A stretch of DNA of 64,000 bases from Kitasatospora viridis. GTDB taxonomy: Bacteria; Actinomycetota; Actinomycetes; Streptomycetales; Streptomycetaceae. The notes beneath the pieces were generated by a model. It made no database searches. It worked only from the letters and a program-made list of their open reading frames with translations, and was not told where the DNA came from. A program made the position numbers and the translations under genes. Below are positions 9,355-21,080 of this stretch, one piece after another. Within the stretch, counting starts at the first letter, position 1; each line of letters starts with the position of its first letter. The stretch covers positions 1,511,501 through 1,575,500 of the forward strand of contig NZ_VIWT01000001.1 in assembly GCF_007829815.1 (NCBI RefSeq). The letters are read 5' to 3'.

Positions 9355-10070
9355 CGAAGCTGGTCCTGAGTGTCCCAGCGCAGGCCGAGGGCGGCTCGGT
9401 CACGCTTGGTGTGGGCGTTGCGGGAGTAGAGCCAGGTGATCACGAAGGTGGAGACGAACTGCAGCAGCCCGAGCAGCCACGCCACGCTGAACGGCCCGGC
9501 CAGTTGGGTCCGCATCAGATCGGGCGCGGCGGCCTGGGCGGTGACGTAGAACAGGTACCAGCCGAGGAAGACGGCCGTCGCGGGGAAGACGAAACGGCGG
9601 TAGGCGCCGCGGATCTCCTGGAAGGCCTGGCTCTGCTGGACCTCGCGGTAGACCTCGGCGGCTGCCGGGTTCCGGTCCGGTTCCTCCAGCAGCCCGGCGC
9701 CCGCCGCCGGAGCGGCTGGGCGCTGTGCCGGCAGGGCGGCGGAGGCCGTCGCCCCGGCGAGCACCGAACGGGCCGACCGGGCAGCCCCGGGGAGCGGGCC
9801 GGACCGGGCGGTGCTACCGCCCGCGCTCGGCCGACCTGCGGACAGGAACTCGTGCTCGGCCTCCTGCACCGGCTCCGGGAGCGCCGAGTGTGCGGACAGC
9901 GCTGAGGAGGAGGCCGCTGCGGCGCGGCCCTCGGCAGCGGACTGATCGGGCATGGCCGACCGCTGGACGGTCGCCTGGGGGTCGGCCCCGCCGGGGGCCG
10001 GCCACCAGTCGTAACGCTGACCCTGCCGGGGCGTCCGACCGGCTGGTCCGGTGACTTCGTGCTGTGCCAA
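9351..10070 (-). CDS. DUF485 membrane protein, symporter partner
   Basis: A 239-residue protein whose last 110 residues are a DUF485 domain with two membrane segments (FVFPATAVFLGWYLFYV and the FSVAWLLGLLQFVSTFVITW region). The first 130 residues are Ala/Pro/Ser-rich and probably disordered, much longer than the roughly 100-residue family norm. The start chosen is TTG at 10070 because AGGAG lies 5 bases upstream; longer in-frame alternatives up to 10214 lack a ribosome-binding site. It overlaps the symporter start by 4 bp, so the pair is translationally coupled. DUF485 proteins accompany ActP-type permeases, but their molecular role is not established. Confidence 0.82.
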   Translation of the reverse strand: MAQHEVTGPAGRTPRQGQRYDWWPAPGGADPQATVQRSAMPDQSAAEGRAAAASSSALSAHSALPEPVQEAEHEFLSAGRPSAGGSTARSGPLPGAARSARSVLAGATASAALPAQRPAAPAAGAGLLEEPDRNPAAAEVYREVQQSQAFQEIRGAYRRFVFPATAVFLGWYLFYVTAQAAAPDLMRTQLAGPFSVAWLLGLLQFVSTFVITWLYSRNAHTKRDRAALGLRWDTQDQLR

Positions 10071-10259
10071 TGCTGCTCCTGGCCCGGGACGCGCCACCGA
10101 GCGGTGGGCGTCGGTATCGGCACCGGGCACTCCGGACGACCCGCCCCGAAGATCCATTCGGCGTACCGACGGCGCCCTGACGGCACAATGATGGCGGGTC
10201 AGAAACAGAAACAAGGCATTCAGCTCGACATTTCACCCGATGTGGTGAGGCAGCTCCGC

Positions 10260-11093
10260 CTACGAACTCCGCAAAAGACCATGTCGGAACGCATAACTGA
10301 CCGCCTGGGCGCGATCCCTCACCGCAGTTTTGGCGAATAGATTGTTGATATGTGTTTTCACGGTGGCCGGACTGACGAATAGTGCGGCGGCGATTTCCGC
10401 ATTGGAGAGCCCGTCGGCGATCAACGCCAGCACCTCGGCCTCACGGACCGTCAGACCGTCCGGCAGCTCGGCCGCATTGGACGGTGGACCGGTACGGGAG
10501 AACGCAGTTGGCGGCACGTCAGCCGGACCTGTGACTGATGGGGCGGGAGAGGGCGCATTGGGGGCGCGCGAGGCACTTGAGGCATTGGGGGCATCGGAGG
10601 CGCCCGGGTCGGACGGAGTCGGCTCCCCCGTGCTCGGGCCGGGTGCGGCGAACCGCTCCAGCAGCCTCAGCTGGATCTGCGGCGACAATCCGGCCGCACC
10701 GGAGCGGACATCGCTGATCGCGCGGGCGATCTGCTCCGCTCCGGCGTCCTTGGTGAGAAAGCCACGGGCTCCCGCCTGCAATGCGGGGAAGAGCGAGTCG
10801 TCCTCGGCGTAGGTGGTCAGCACCACCACCTCCGTGCCGGGGTGGTCTGCACGGATCCGTCGGGTCGCCGTGACCCCGTCGCAGCGCGGCATCCTGAGGT
10901 CCATCAGGACCACGTCCGGCGCCAGTTCGGCGACCAGCCGCACCGCCTCCTCGCCGTCCCCCGCCGCGCCCACCACCTCGATCCCGGGCAGCAGCCCGAG
11001 CAGCATCACGATTCCCTCGCGCACCACGGTCTGGTCGTCGGCCACCAGCACCCGGATCGCCGGCCCCCCGGCGGCCCCACCCTGCTCGTTCAT
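10260..11093 (-). CDS. NarL/LuxR-type response regulator
   Basis: A 277-residue two-component response regulator. The receiver domain covers residues 13-130 with acidic pocket D19/D20, phospho-acceptor D65 in VVLMDLRMP, and K at FLTKDAG. A low-complexity Pro/Ser/Ala linker of about 65 residues follows (about 150-210), unusually long for NarL-type regulators. The LuxR helix-turn-helix closes the protein (LTVREAEVLALIADGLSN through VSPATVKTHINNLFAKT). It lies 28 bp downstream of its cognate histidine kinase. The last 40 codons use more A/T-ending codons than the rest of the window. The signal sensed is unknown. Confidence 0.92.
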   Translation of the reverse strand: MNEQGGAAGGPAIRVLVADDQTVVREGIVMLLGLLPGIEVVGAAGDGEEAVRLVAELAPDVVLMDLRMPRCDGVTATRRIRADHPGTEVVVLTTYAEDDSLFPALQAGARGFLTKDAGAEQIARAISDVRSGAAGLSPQIQLRLLERFAAPGPSTGEPTPSDPGASDAPNASSASRAPNAPSPAPSVTGPADVPPTAFSRTGPPSNAAELPDGLTVREAEVLALIADGLSNAEIAAALFVSPATVKTHINNLFAKTAVRDRAQAVSYAFRHGLLRSS

Positions 11094-11121
11094 TCGCCGT
11101 TCCCCGCTCCCTGTCAGCCGA

Positions 11122-12306
11122 TCACGCGGGGAGCCGCAGCCGCACCGACCAGCCGCCGTCCGCCGGCCCGGCCGACAGGGTGCCGCCGAGCAGTTCGGCG
11201 CGCTCCCGCATCCCCAGCAGACCGTACCCGCTGCCGCTCTCCGCCAGCTCGGCCGACACCTCGCTCCCCGCTCCCGGGCTCTCCCCGTTCCTGATCTCCA
11301 GTTCCACCTCCTGTGCCAGGTAACTCAGCCGCACCGTGCGCCGGGCCTTGGGTGCGTGCTTGCGGATGTTGGTCAGTGCCTCCTGGGCCGTGCGGCGGAC
11401 CGCCAGGCCGGTCTCGGCGCCGAGCGGACGGGGCGTGCCCGTCACGGCCAGCTCGGCCTGCTCCCGCTCGGCCAGCTCCACCAGGAACTCCCCCACCGTG
11501 GTGAACTCTCCGCGCAGCGCGGAGAGCGCCTGCTTCGTCTCGGTCAGCCCCTCCTGCGCCATGCGGCGGGCGGCCACCACGCGCTCCCTGATCTGCTCCC
11601 GGTCGGCCCCGCCGTCCAGCATCAGTCGGGCCGCCTCCAGGTGGACCAGCTGGGCGGAGAGGCTGTGCGCGAGCACGTCGTGGATCTCCCGGGCGATCCG
11701 GGCCCGCTCGTCCAGCGCCGCGGTCTCCGCCTCGGCCGCCCGGGCCGCGTGCTCCTGCTGGACCAACCGCTTGGACGTTGCCTTGGCCTCGGCGTCCAGC
11801 CTCAGCAGCCAGCCCAGGAAGAGCAGGCCGACCACCGTGGCGACCAGGGCCAGGTAACCGTCGTGGCTGCTGACCGAGTAGGAGATCAGCGCCCCGAGGC
11901 AGACGGGCACGGCAGCGGCCAGTGGCAGCCGGGTCAGACCGAGCACGGCCAGCGCGCACCAGATCACCTGGGAGAGCAGGGCGGTGGCACCGGCTTGGTG
12001 GGCGAGCGCGGCGACGACCAACAGCTGGGCCGCCACCGCGAGCGACCAGCCGAGCCGGCGCGCCCGGCTGAGCCGGAAGAAGAGCTGGAAAAGCATGCCG
12101 GTGGCCACCAGCCCGACCGAGGAGACCACCGCGTGCCAGCCGGTGAAGCTGTCGCTGGTGACGGTCCCCAGGGTGACGCTCAGCAGCAGGGCCAGCCGGC
12201 CGGCGAAGGAGAGCACCTGCCCCGGCCTGGACCGGTCCTCGACCGCGGTGGCCTCCCGTGAGGGCCACCGCGTCCAGTTCTCCACCTCCACCTGCTGTCC
12301 TTCCAC
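11122..12306 (-). CDS. sensor histidine kinase (NarL-type partner)
   Basis: A 394-residue membrane histidine kinase. Residues 30-170 contain five to six hydrophobic segments with only short loops, so it probably senses within or near the membrane. The HisKA_3 dimerisation domain follows, with phospho-acceptor H209 in RIAREIHDVLAHSLS, then a C-terminal HATPase_c domain ending GYGLLGMRERAELLGG. It sits between a small DUF1453-type membrane protein (16 bp upstream) and its response regulator (28 bp downstream), forming a three-gene operon. The signal is unknown. The ATG start gives a short hydrophilic N-terminus before the first membrane span. Confidence 0.92.
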   Translation of the reverse strand: MEGQQVEVENWTRWPSREATAVEDRSRPGQVLSFAGRLALLLSVTLGTVTSDSFTGWHAVVSSVGLVATGMLFQLFFRLSRARRLGWSLAVAAQLLVVAALAHQAGATALLSQVIWCALAVLGLTRLPLAAAVPVCLGALISYSVSSHDGYLALVATVVGLLFLGWLLRLDAEAKATSKRLVQQEHAARAAEAETAALDERARIAREIHDVLAHSLSAQLVHLEAARLMLDGGADREQIRERVVAARRMAQEGLTETKQALSALRGEFTTVGEFLVELAEREQAELAVTGTPRPLGAETGLAVRRTAQEALTNIRKHAPKARRTVRLSYLAQEVELEIRNGESPGAGSEVSAELAESGSGYGLLGMRERAELLGGTLSAGPADGGWSVRLRLPA

Positions 12307-12322
12307 GACGGCGGCGGCGATC

Positions 12323-12808
12323 TCAGGCCACCGGGTACAGCGACTGCGGGCCGTCCAGCGACCGGGCCCTCCAGTTCACCACGAGACTACGGCTCAGCAG
12401 CAGCGCCCCGAGGGTGAGCAGCAGTGCGCTGGAACTCTGGTGAACGTGGAGCGCGGCGCCCAGTCCGTACAGGCCGACCCGCATGGCTATCAGCCCGCTC
12501 CAGGCGCCGACGGTCGCGACGGTGCCCTTCATCCAGACGCTGCCGTCGCTCGCCCGCCACAGCCGCACCGTCCAGCCCCAGACCAGCCCCATGACCAGCA
12601 CCAGGACCACCGACCCGAGCAGCAGGGCGACCGCCGCGCCTTCGTGCGTCCGGTCGATCACGTGCGGGTCACGCAGTGCGACGACCGCGAGGATGATCGG
12701 GACCAGCCAGAACCGCCGGTTCGGGTTGATCTGCTGCGCCCGGAACTGGCGGCTCACGATGAAGGCCACCACCCCGAGGATGACGATGATGTTGACGACG
12801 TTGGTCAT
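12323..12808 (-). CDS. small multi-pass membrane protein (DUF1453-like)
   Basis: A 161-residue integral membrane protein with about four hydrophobic segments, starting MTNVVNIIVILGVVAFIV and carrying a basic RQFRAQQINPNRRFW loop, the pattern of the DUF1453/CcdC-like family. The start at 12808 puts the first membrane span at the N-terminus; a longer reading to 12919 would add a non-hydrophobic stretch. It is the first gene of an operon with the histidine kinase and response regulator, so it may modulate the kinase or be a leader gene of that system. That link is inferred from position only. Confidence 0.75.
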   Translation of the reverse strand: MTNVVNIIVILGVVAFIVSRQFRAQQINPNRRFWLVPIILAVVALRDPHVIDRTHEGAAVALLLGSVVLVLVMGLVWGWTVRLWRASDGSVWMKGTVATVGAWSGLIAMRVGLYGLGAALHVHQSSSALLLTLGALLLSRSLVVNWRARSLDGPQSLYPVA

Positions 12809-12910
12809 CGGACTGCCCCGTCCCTGCCGAGGGATTTCACTGACAGTCACGACGTTACGGATTCCGGGCCCCGGTTTGATCGGAGCCAGGGTGGATCCCA
12901 CGCGGAAGGA

Positions 12911-12971
12911 GCTCTCCACCCACGGGTGGAGAGCCCCTCCTCGACCGGGTGGAGGGCCCGCCGGGCCCTCC
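12911..12971. terminator. two tandem hairpins after parE
   Basis: Hairpin one is GGAGGGCCC/GGGCCCTCC (12951-12971, loop GCC), immediately 3' of the parE stop. Hairpin two is GCTCTCCAC/GTGGAGAGC (12911-12934). Together they are the likely parE terminator and shield the downstream operon. Confidence 0.75.
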
Positions 12972-12973
12972 GG

Positions 12974-15085
<2,112 letters not shown>

Positions 15086-15594
15086 GGCGGTGCACTCCTC
15101 CAAGAGACTCTGACTCGATCCGGCCGACTTCTGCTGCGGCAGGCTCCTGCCGGCACCCCCGCCGCACACCCACCGGGCCGTGGTACGACCCGCGCCGGGC
15201 TCTGCGGCTTGTACGCGCTGCGCGAACACGACCGGCGTCCGGTGTGCCGCCGGAGAGCGTCATCTCGCCCGCGCCCGACGGGTCCTGGCGGACCGTCGAA
15301 CCGGTCACGAGCGCTGGAGCTGCCAGGATGCAGGCTACCGGGTGCCCGGGACGGGGCTTATGCTCCAACCCAGCAGAGGATTATGCTACGCCCACCTTCG
15401 GACAACAGTTCGAAGGTGCGTTCGAGTGATAGACAGCTCGCGGTTTCCGGCAGGCATGAACCACCGGCGCCCGGGGCACGTCCTCATCAACACAGCAGAA
15501 TCCTCAAAGAAGAAAAGCCACGAGCGGGAACGTTTTCGGCCTGGTTGGATGTTCACCCTGGTACGACAGCTCGTCGAGCTAGAGAAGAGGCGAC
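15086..15594. promoter_or_regulatory. parE / zinc-ribbon gene divergent intergenic region
   Basis: This 509-bp stretch contains no credible gene and is less GC-rich than the coding sequence around it. It must hold the parE promoter (-) and that of the small gene starting at 15595 (+). It contains the inverted repeat CACCTTCG (15393-15400)/CGAAGGTG (15411-15418). Overlapping it is CGAAGGTGCGTTCG at 15411-15424, one mismatch from the actinobacterial SOS box CGAACNNNNGTTCG. A TATGCT-like -10 lies near 15381 without a clear -35. Confidence 0.5.
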
Positions 15595-15825
15595 GTGACT
15601 ACTGTTCTGACACCTGCGAGCCCGCTCACCGCGGCTGACCGCTGCGACCGCTGCGGCGCCCAGGCTTACCTGCGCGTCGTGCTGGCCAGTGGCGGAGAGC
15701 TGCTCTTCTGCGCCCACCACGGGCGGAAGTTCGAGCCGGAGCTCAAGAAGATCGCCGTGGAGATACAGGACGAGAGCGGTCGTCTCGCCACCACGGCGGC
15801 CTCGGCCGCCAACGAAGAGCGCTGA
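15595..15825 (+). CDS. small zinc-ribbon protein (DUF7455-like)
   Basis: A 76-residue protein with CDRCGAQAY (CxxC) near residue 17 and LLFCAHHGRKF (CxxH) near residue 42, a compact zinc-ribbon arrangement. It matches a small conserved actinobacterial family annotated DUF7455. The C-terminus is charged and Ala-rich. The start is GTG 15595 with AGAGG just upstream. It is divergent from parE and closed by a hairpin at 15873-15904. No function is known; nucleic-acid or protein binding is plausible only from the zinc ribbon. Confidence 0.8.
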   Translation: MTTVLTPASPLTAADRCDRCGAQAYLRVVLASGGELLFCAHHGRKFEPELKKIAVEIQDESGRLATTAASAANEER

Positions 15826-15872
15826 GCGTTCGCCCCCTTGACGTGCTGAGGTCGGCCCTTGCGGGCCGGCCA

Positions 15873-15904
15873 CCGGGCGGCAGGCTGACCAGCCTGCCGC
15901 CCGG
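15873..15904. terminator. bidirectional GC hairpin terminator
   Basis: A 14-bp perfect stem, CCGGGCGGCAGGCT (15873-15886) and its complement (15891-15904), with loop GACC, lies between the convergent small zinc-ribbon gene and the trypsin gene. Confidence 0.8.
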
Positions 15905-15931
15905 CGTCGTATCCGGGGTGGTCGACCGCCA

Positions 15932-16816
15932 TCAGAGCTGGCCATCGACCGCGTCCGCGACGGCGGCGAGCCGGGTGTAGACGCCCGGGTGGCCGGCCTC
16001 GGCGCAGCCGGTGCCCCAGGAGACCAGGCCCACCAGCCGCCCGTCGACCACCAGCGGACCGCCGCTGTCCCCCTGGCAGGCGTCCCGGCCGCCCTGCGCC
16101 TCACCGGCGCAGACCATGCCGCGCGCGTCGAACGCTCCGTCCGACCCGCCCGGGTAGTCCCGCGCGCACTCCTGGTCGGAGACCATCGGGACGTCCACCG
16201 CGCGCGCCGTGCTGGAGTAGTTCCCGTGGCCGGTGGTGTCGCCCCAGCCGTAGACCTGGGCCATCGTGCCCGGCGCGTACGGCGCCGTCTCGCCCTGGCC
16301 GACCATCGGCAGGACCGCCCGGCCCTGCTGCGGGCTGCTGAGCGTCAACACCGCCACGTCCTGCATGTTCTGGTCGTAGGAGTAGTCCGGGTGGATCCAG
16401 ACCTGGCTGACCGGAACCTCGACGCCGGCCTGGCCCGTGAGGTCGGTCCGGCCGATCACCACCGTGAGCCCGGGGCGGGTGACGGGCCGACCCTGCTCGT
16501 CGTAGAAGCAGTGCGCGGCAGTGACCACCTTCGTCGAGCTCACCAGCGTGCCGCCACAGAACTGCCCGGAGCGGGCGCCCCCGTACTGCGCCCGGCTGGC
16601 CACCGCCACCAGCCACGGATGCTGCTCGGTGCTGTCCGCGTACCCTCCGACGATCCGGCGGTCGGCCTGGGCCGGTGCCGCGCCGAGCGAGACCAGCGCG
16701 GTCGGCAGCACCGTCAGCAAGGCCAGCGCGGCGGCCCGCCGGCGGCCGACCGACAGCCGGACCGGGCGACCGGAACGGGACCCGGCACCGGAAGGAACGG
16801 ACGAGACGGACTTCAC
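15932..16816 (-). CDS. secreted trypsin-like serine protease (S1)
   Basis: A 294-residue secreted zymogen of chymotrypsin family S1. A signal peptide occupies about residues 1-51 (RRRAAALALLTVLPTALVSLGAAPAQA), followed by a tiny propeptide DRR and the mature N-terminus IVGGY. The catalytic triad is visible as His in VVTAAHCFYD, Asp in MQDVAVLTL and Ser in QGDSGGPLV. The specificity-pocket Asp six residues before the Ser (RDACQGDSGGP) predicts cleavage after Arg/Lys, that is true trypsin-like specificity. Six Cys outside the signal fit three disulphides. It is convergent with the zinc-ribbon gene and downstream of hrdB, but separated from it by a terminator. Confidence 0.94.
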   Translation of the reverse strand: MKSVSSVPSGAGSRSGRPVRLSVGRRRAAALALLTVLPTALVSLGAAPAQADRRIVGGYADSTEQHPWLVAVASRAQYGGARSGQFCGGTLVSSTKVVTAAHCFYDEQGRPVTRPGLTVVIGRTDLTGQAGVEVPVSQVWIHPDYSYDQNMQDVAVLTLSSPQQGRAVLPMVGQGETAPYAPGTMAQVYGWGDTTGHGNYSSTARAVDVPMVSDQECARDYPGGSDGAFDARGMVCAGEAQGGRDACQGDSGGPLVVDGRLVGLVSWGTGCAEAGHPGVYTRLAAVADAVDGQL

Positions 16817-16967
16817 AAGGCACTCCGAGCGGCTCGACAGCGGGCAACCGCCATAGCGTAGTCAGAATCTCACCCTGTGTGCCCATTTGGCGACCGCCAA
16901 GCACCCGGACGGGCGAACCGGGCCGCTCGATCGAACGTGGATCGGACGGCCGGAGCCCGGCAGAAAG

Positions 16968-17007
16968 CCCGAGGGCCCAGGACGGCGAACCGTCCCGGGC
17001 CCTCGGG
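16968..17007 (-). terminator. hrdB terminator hairpin
   Basis: The arms CCCGAGGGCCC-A-GGACGG and CCGTCC-C-GGGCCCTCGGG form a 17-bp stem with one A-C mismatch and a CGAA tetraloop, 29 bp after the hrdB stop. Confidence 0.82.
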
Positions 17008-17036
17008 AAGCACCGGACCTCGCGGCCCGTCGTCGA

Positions 17037-18686
<1,650 letters not shown>

Positions 18687-19187
18687 GAACAACCTCTCGG
18701 ACGAAGAGTGGGACTCGGACCCGTACCGGACCGCCCGAGAGGACGTGGAAGCACCTGCCGCGGGGACAGGTGGTGGTTTCCGACCGGCTCGGACGCGAGG
18801 ACTGGGCTTGCGGGACGCTGGTTTGTGGGACGGCAGCAGCGCCGCAGACCAACACAGCATTCTGACATGGTGCGGGTATTCCGGAGCTGCTTCCGCTCCG
18901 TACACATCGCTGCCGCTCCACAAGTGTTACGCATGCCGGTCGTGGCACAGGTCACACACCGCCCGGTGCCGCTCCGGCCGCCTCCGCCGCGTCGGTCCCG
19001 CCGCCGGCCCGTCGGGTCCGGCCGGGGTGGGCCCTCCGGTGTGGCCGTGGGGCCGCGCGTGGCGCTCCGGAGGGCTCTGCCCAGGACTTCCGTCGACCGG
19101 CCGGGTCCGTCGGCGCCGCCGGCCGTCCACCGGCGGCGCGGCTGACGGTCCGTCCGACGGCGGCCGGCAGTCCGTGGCCGGCGCCGC
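18687..19187. promoter_or_regulatory. hrdB upstream region
   Basis: About 500 bp between whiH and hrdB, both read leftward. Its length suggests that the hrdB promoter(s) and a 5' leader lie here. A GGAAT motif is present (complement of 18875-18890), but no GTT follows at the 18-bp spacing required for a sigma-R site. I find no well-spaced housekeeping promoter by eye and no gene. Confidence 0.45.
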
Positions 19188-20066
19188 TCAGTGCTCGCGG
19201 GGCGCGGGCACCGCGTGCTCGACGTCCGGGTGGACGGTCAGCAGGGTGCGCATCGCGGCCTCGGCCGCCGCGCCGTCGCCGCTGCCGATCGCGTCGACCA
19301 GCCGGGCGTGCACCGTGACCGAGCTGTCCGAGGGACGCTCGCAAGCGGTCGCCGGACCGCCGCTGACCTGCAGCGCACCCGCGACGATGCCGGACAGGTG
19401 CTCCAGCATCCGGTTGCCGGCCATCTGCAACACCAAGGCGTGCAGCTCGCCGTCGGCCCGGGAGAAGGTGATCAGATCGCCCTGCGCGGCCGCGGCGGCC
19501 ATGATCTCGGTCAGCTCGGTCAGCCGCTGCTGGATGTCCTCGCGGCCGTGGCCGGAGGCCAGCCGGGCGGCCAGCGGCTCGAAGGCCCAGCGCAGCTCGA
19601 ACAGCTCCCGGCGCTGCTCCTCGCGCTGCGGGCCGAAGGCGCGCCACTCGATGATGTCCGGGTCGAGCAGGTTCCAGTCGCCCACCGGGCGGACCCGGGT
19701 GCCGACGTTCGGCCGGGCGCTGACCAGGCCCTTGGCCTCAAGGACGCGCAGCGACTCGCGCACCACGGTGCGGGAGACCTCGAACCGCTGGCCGATCTCC
19801 TCGGGGACCAGCGGACGGTCGGCGCCCAGGTCGCCGGAGACGATCATCTGACCGAGCTGCTGGACGAGCTGGCCGTGCAGGCCTCGGCCGCGGCTGCTGG
19901 TGGTCTTGCGGCCGACCCGGGCGAGGTCGCTCTCCGGCCCGTCCCAACGGGGGACGGGCGGGGTCGGCCGATCGGCGTAGGGGAAACGGTCGAGCTCGGC
20001 AGCGCCGGGCACGGGGGCCTCGGCGGTGCGGGCGGCGGTGATGGCGGGGTGCGCAAGGGTACTCAC
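19188..20066 (-). CDS. whiH: GntR/FadR-family sporulation regulator WhiH
   Basis: A 292-residue GntR-family regulator. A disordered N-terminus is followed by a winged helix at about residues 75-140 (LHGQLVQQLGQMIVSGDLG, then EEIGQRFEVSRTVVRESLRVLE) and a FadR-type all-helical ligand-binding domain (FCD) to the C-terminus. The position next to hrdB matches whiH of S. coelicolor, which acts in sporulation septation of aerial hyphae and is transcribed by sigma-WhiG. A good sigma-WhiG-like promoter ends 7 bp before the chosen GTG (20066), supporting identity and suggesting a leaderless or nearly leaderless mRNA. The upstream GTG at 20120 has no ribosome-binding site and lies upstream of that promoter. 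Confidence 0.85.
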   Translation of the reverse strand: MSTLAHPAITAARTAEAPVPGAAELDRFPYADRPTPPVPRWDGPESDLARVGRKTTSSRGRGLHGQLVQQLGQMIVSGDLGADRPLVPEEIGQRFEVSRTVVRESLRVLEAKGLVSARPNVGTRVRPVGDWNLLDPDIIEWRAFGPQREEQRRELFELRWAFEPLAARLASGHGREDIQQRLTELTEIMAAAAAQGDLITFSRADGELHALVLQMAGNRMLEHLSGIVAGALQVSGGPATACERPSDSSVTVHARLVDAIGSGDGAAAEAAMRTLLTVHPDVEHAVPAPREH

Positions 20067-20073
20067 ACGTCCT

Positions 20074-20101
20074 TTGTCGGCGATCGGCGCGCGCGGCTTG
20101 A
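20074..20101 (-). promoter_or_regulatory. candidate sigma-WhiG promoter of whiH
   Basis: On the minus strand TCAA (20101-20098), 16 bp, then GCCGACAA (20081-20074). The sigma-28/WhiG consensus is TAAA-N15-GCCGATAA; this matches 3/4 and 7/8. Transcription would begin at or next to the GTG start at 20066. Confidence 0.65.
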
Positions 20102-20269
20102 GGATTCTCGTGAAAAGCACACGAAAGGGTGATCGCCCGAGGCTGGATCATTGACTTCTTATCAGGAAGAAATGGCCATACCGGTCGCTGAGTTGGCGGC
20201 TTGGCGGTGGGTTCTGACGGATAGTCGGACTCTGACGTTCCGTGCGGGTGCGCAGGGACGAGGCCCTGC

Positions 20270-21076
20270 TCAGAAGGACCGGCGGCGGGCCTGGCCGAGC
20301 AGGCAGAGCGCCAGCAGCAGGAGCACGGGCAGCAGCACCGCGCCGAGCGCGGGAACCGGCTCGGCGGCGGAGCGCAGCGCGGCGAGCGGCGCCGAAGCCG
20401 GCTCGGCCCAGGGCGCGCGGGCCACCCAGGCCACCCAGGGCAGGCCGATCCGGCGCAGCCGGTCGAGCTCGCTCGGGCCGCCGAGCAGCTCGACCAGCAT
20501 CGGCAGCGCGCAGAGCAGCAGGAACCCGGCGATCGCGCTGCGACAGACCGTCGCGGCGAGCACCCCGGTCCAGGCGGCCGCGACCACCAGGGCCGCAAAG
20601 GTGGCCAGCACGAGCAGCGGGCGGTGGTCGGTGCGCAGCTGCTCCACGGCCTGGAAGTCGGCCGCGGCGACCACCGTGCCGGCGGGGGCCGCCAGCCGCA
20701 GGACCAGCGCGTTGAGCGGCAGCGAGGCGGCGGCGAGCAGCGCGGCGGTCGCGCCGACCAGGCAGAGCTTGGCGAGCAACAGGCGGATCCGGGCCAGGTA
20801 GCGCACCTGGGAGGCGGGCAGACCGGGACGGCGGACCTCGTGGCCCGCTGCGAGGACGCCGAGCAGTCCGGCGGCCAGGCCGGCGACCGGGACGGGCAGC
20901 AGCGGGAGCGACGCGGTGACGTAGCGGACCAGCTCGGCTCCGTGGACCTGGTCGGGGGCGGCGTGCCGGACCGCCACGGCCGCGAGAACCGCCTGGAGGG
21001 CCAGCGCGGTGGCCAGGATCAGCCAGGTGGACCGGACGCCGAGCAGTCGGCGGGCTTCGTAGGCGAGGACGCGCAC
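20270..21076 (-). CDS. ABC transporter permease, ABC-2-like
   Basis: A 268-residue membrane protein with about six hydrophobic segments, beginning MRVLAYEARRLLGVRSTWLIL, a typical entry into the first span of ABC-2 type permeases. It follows directly (4 bp gap) after the ATPase gene and starts with GTG, so the two are one transcript and probably one exporter complex in the membrane. The substrate is unknown. The low-complexity Ala/Leu composition limits assignment to a specific subfamily. Confidence 0.78.
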   Translation of the reverse strand: MRVLAYEARRLLGVRSTWLILATALALQAVLAAVAVRHAAPDQVHGAELVRYVTASLPLLPVPVAGLAAGLLGVLAAGHEVRRPGLPASQVRYLARIRLLLAKLCLVGATAALLAAASLPLNALVLRLAAPAGTVVAAADFQAVEQLRTDHRPLLVLATFAALVVAAAWTGVLAATVCRSAIAGFLLLCALPMLVELLGGPSELDRLRRIGLPWVAWVARAPWAEPASAPLAALRSAAEPVPALGAVLLPVLLLLALCLLGQARRRSF

Positions 21077-21080
21077 GGGG

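Noticed and set aside
10059..10340. Small plus-strand frame of 93 codons between the DUF485 and response-regulator genes
   Set aside because: It overlaps both neighbours' ends, lacks a ribosome-binding site and shows no streptomycete third-position GC bias.
18870..18900. Sigma-R promoter (GGAAT-N18-GTT) for hrdB
   Set aside because: GGAAT is present on the minus strand but the triplet 18 bp later is TGC, not GTT.
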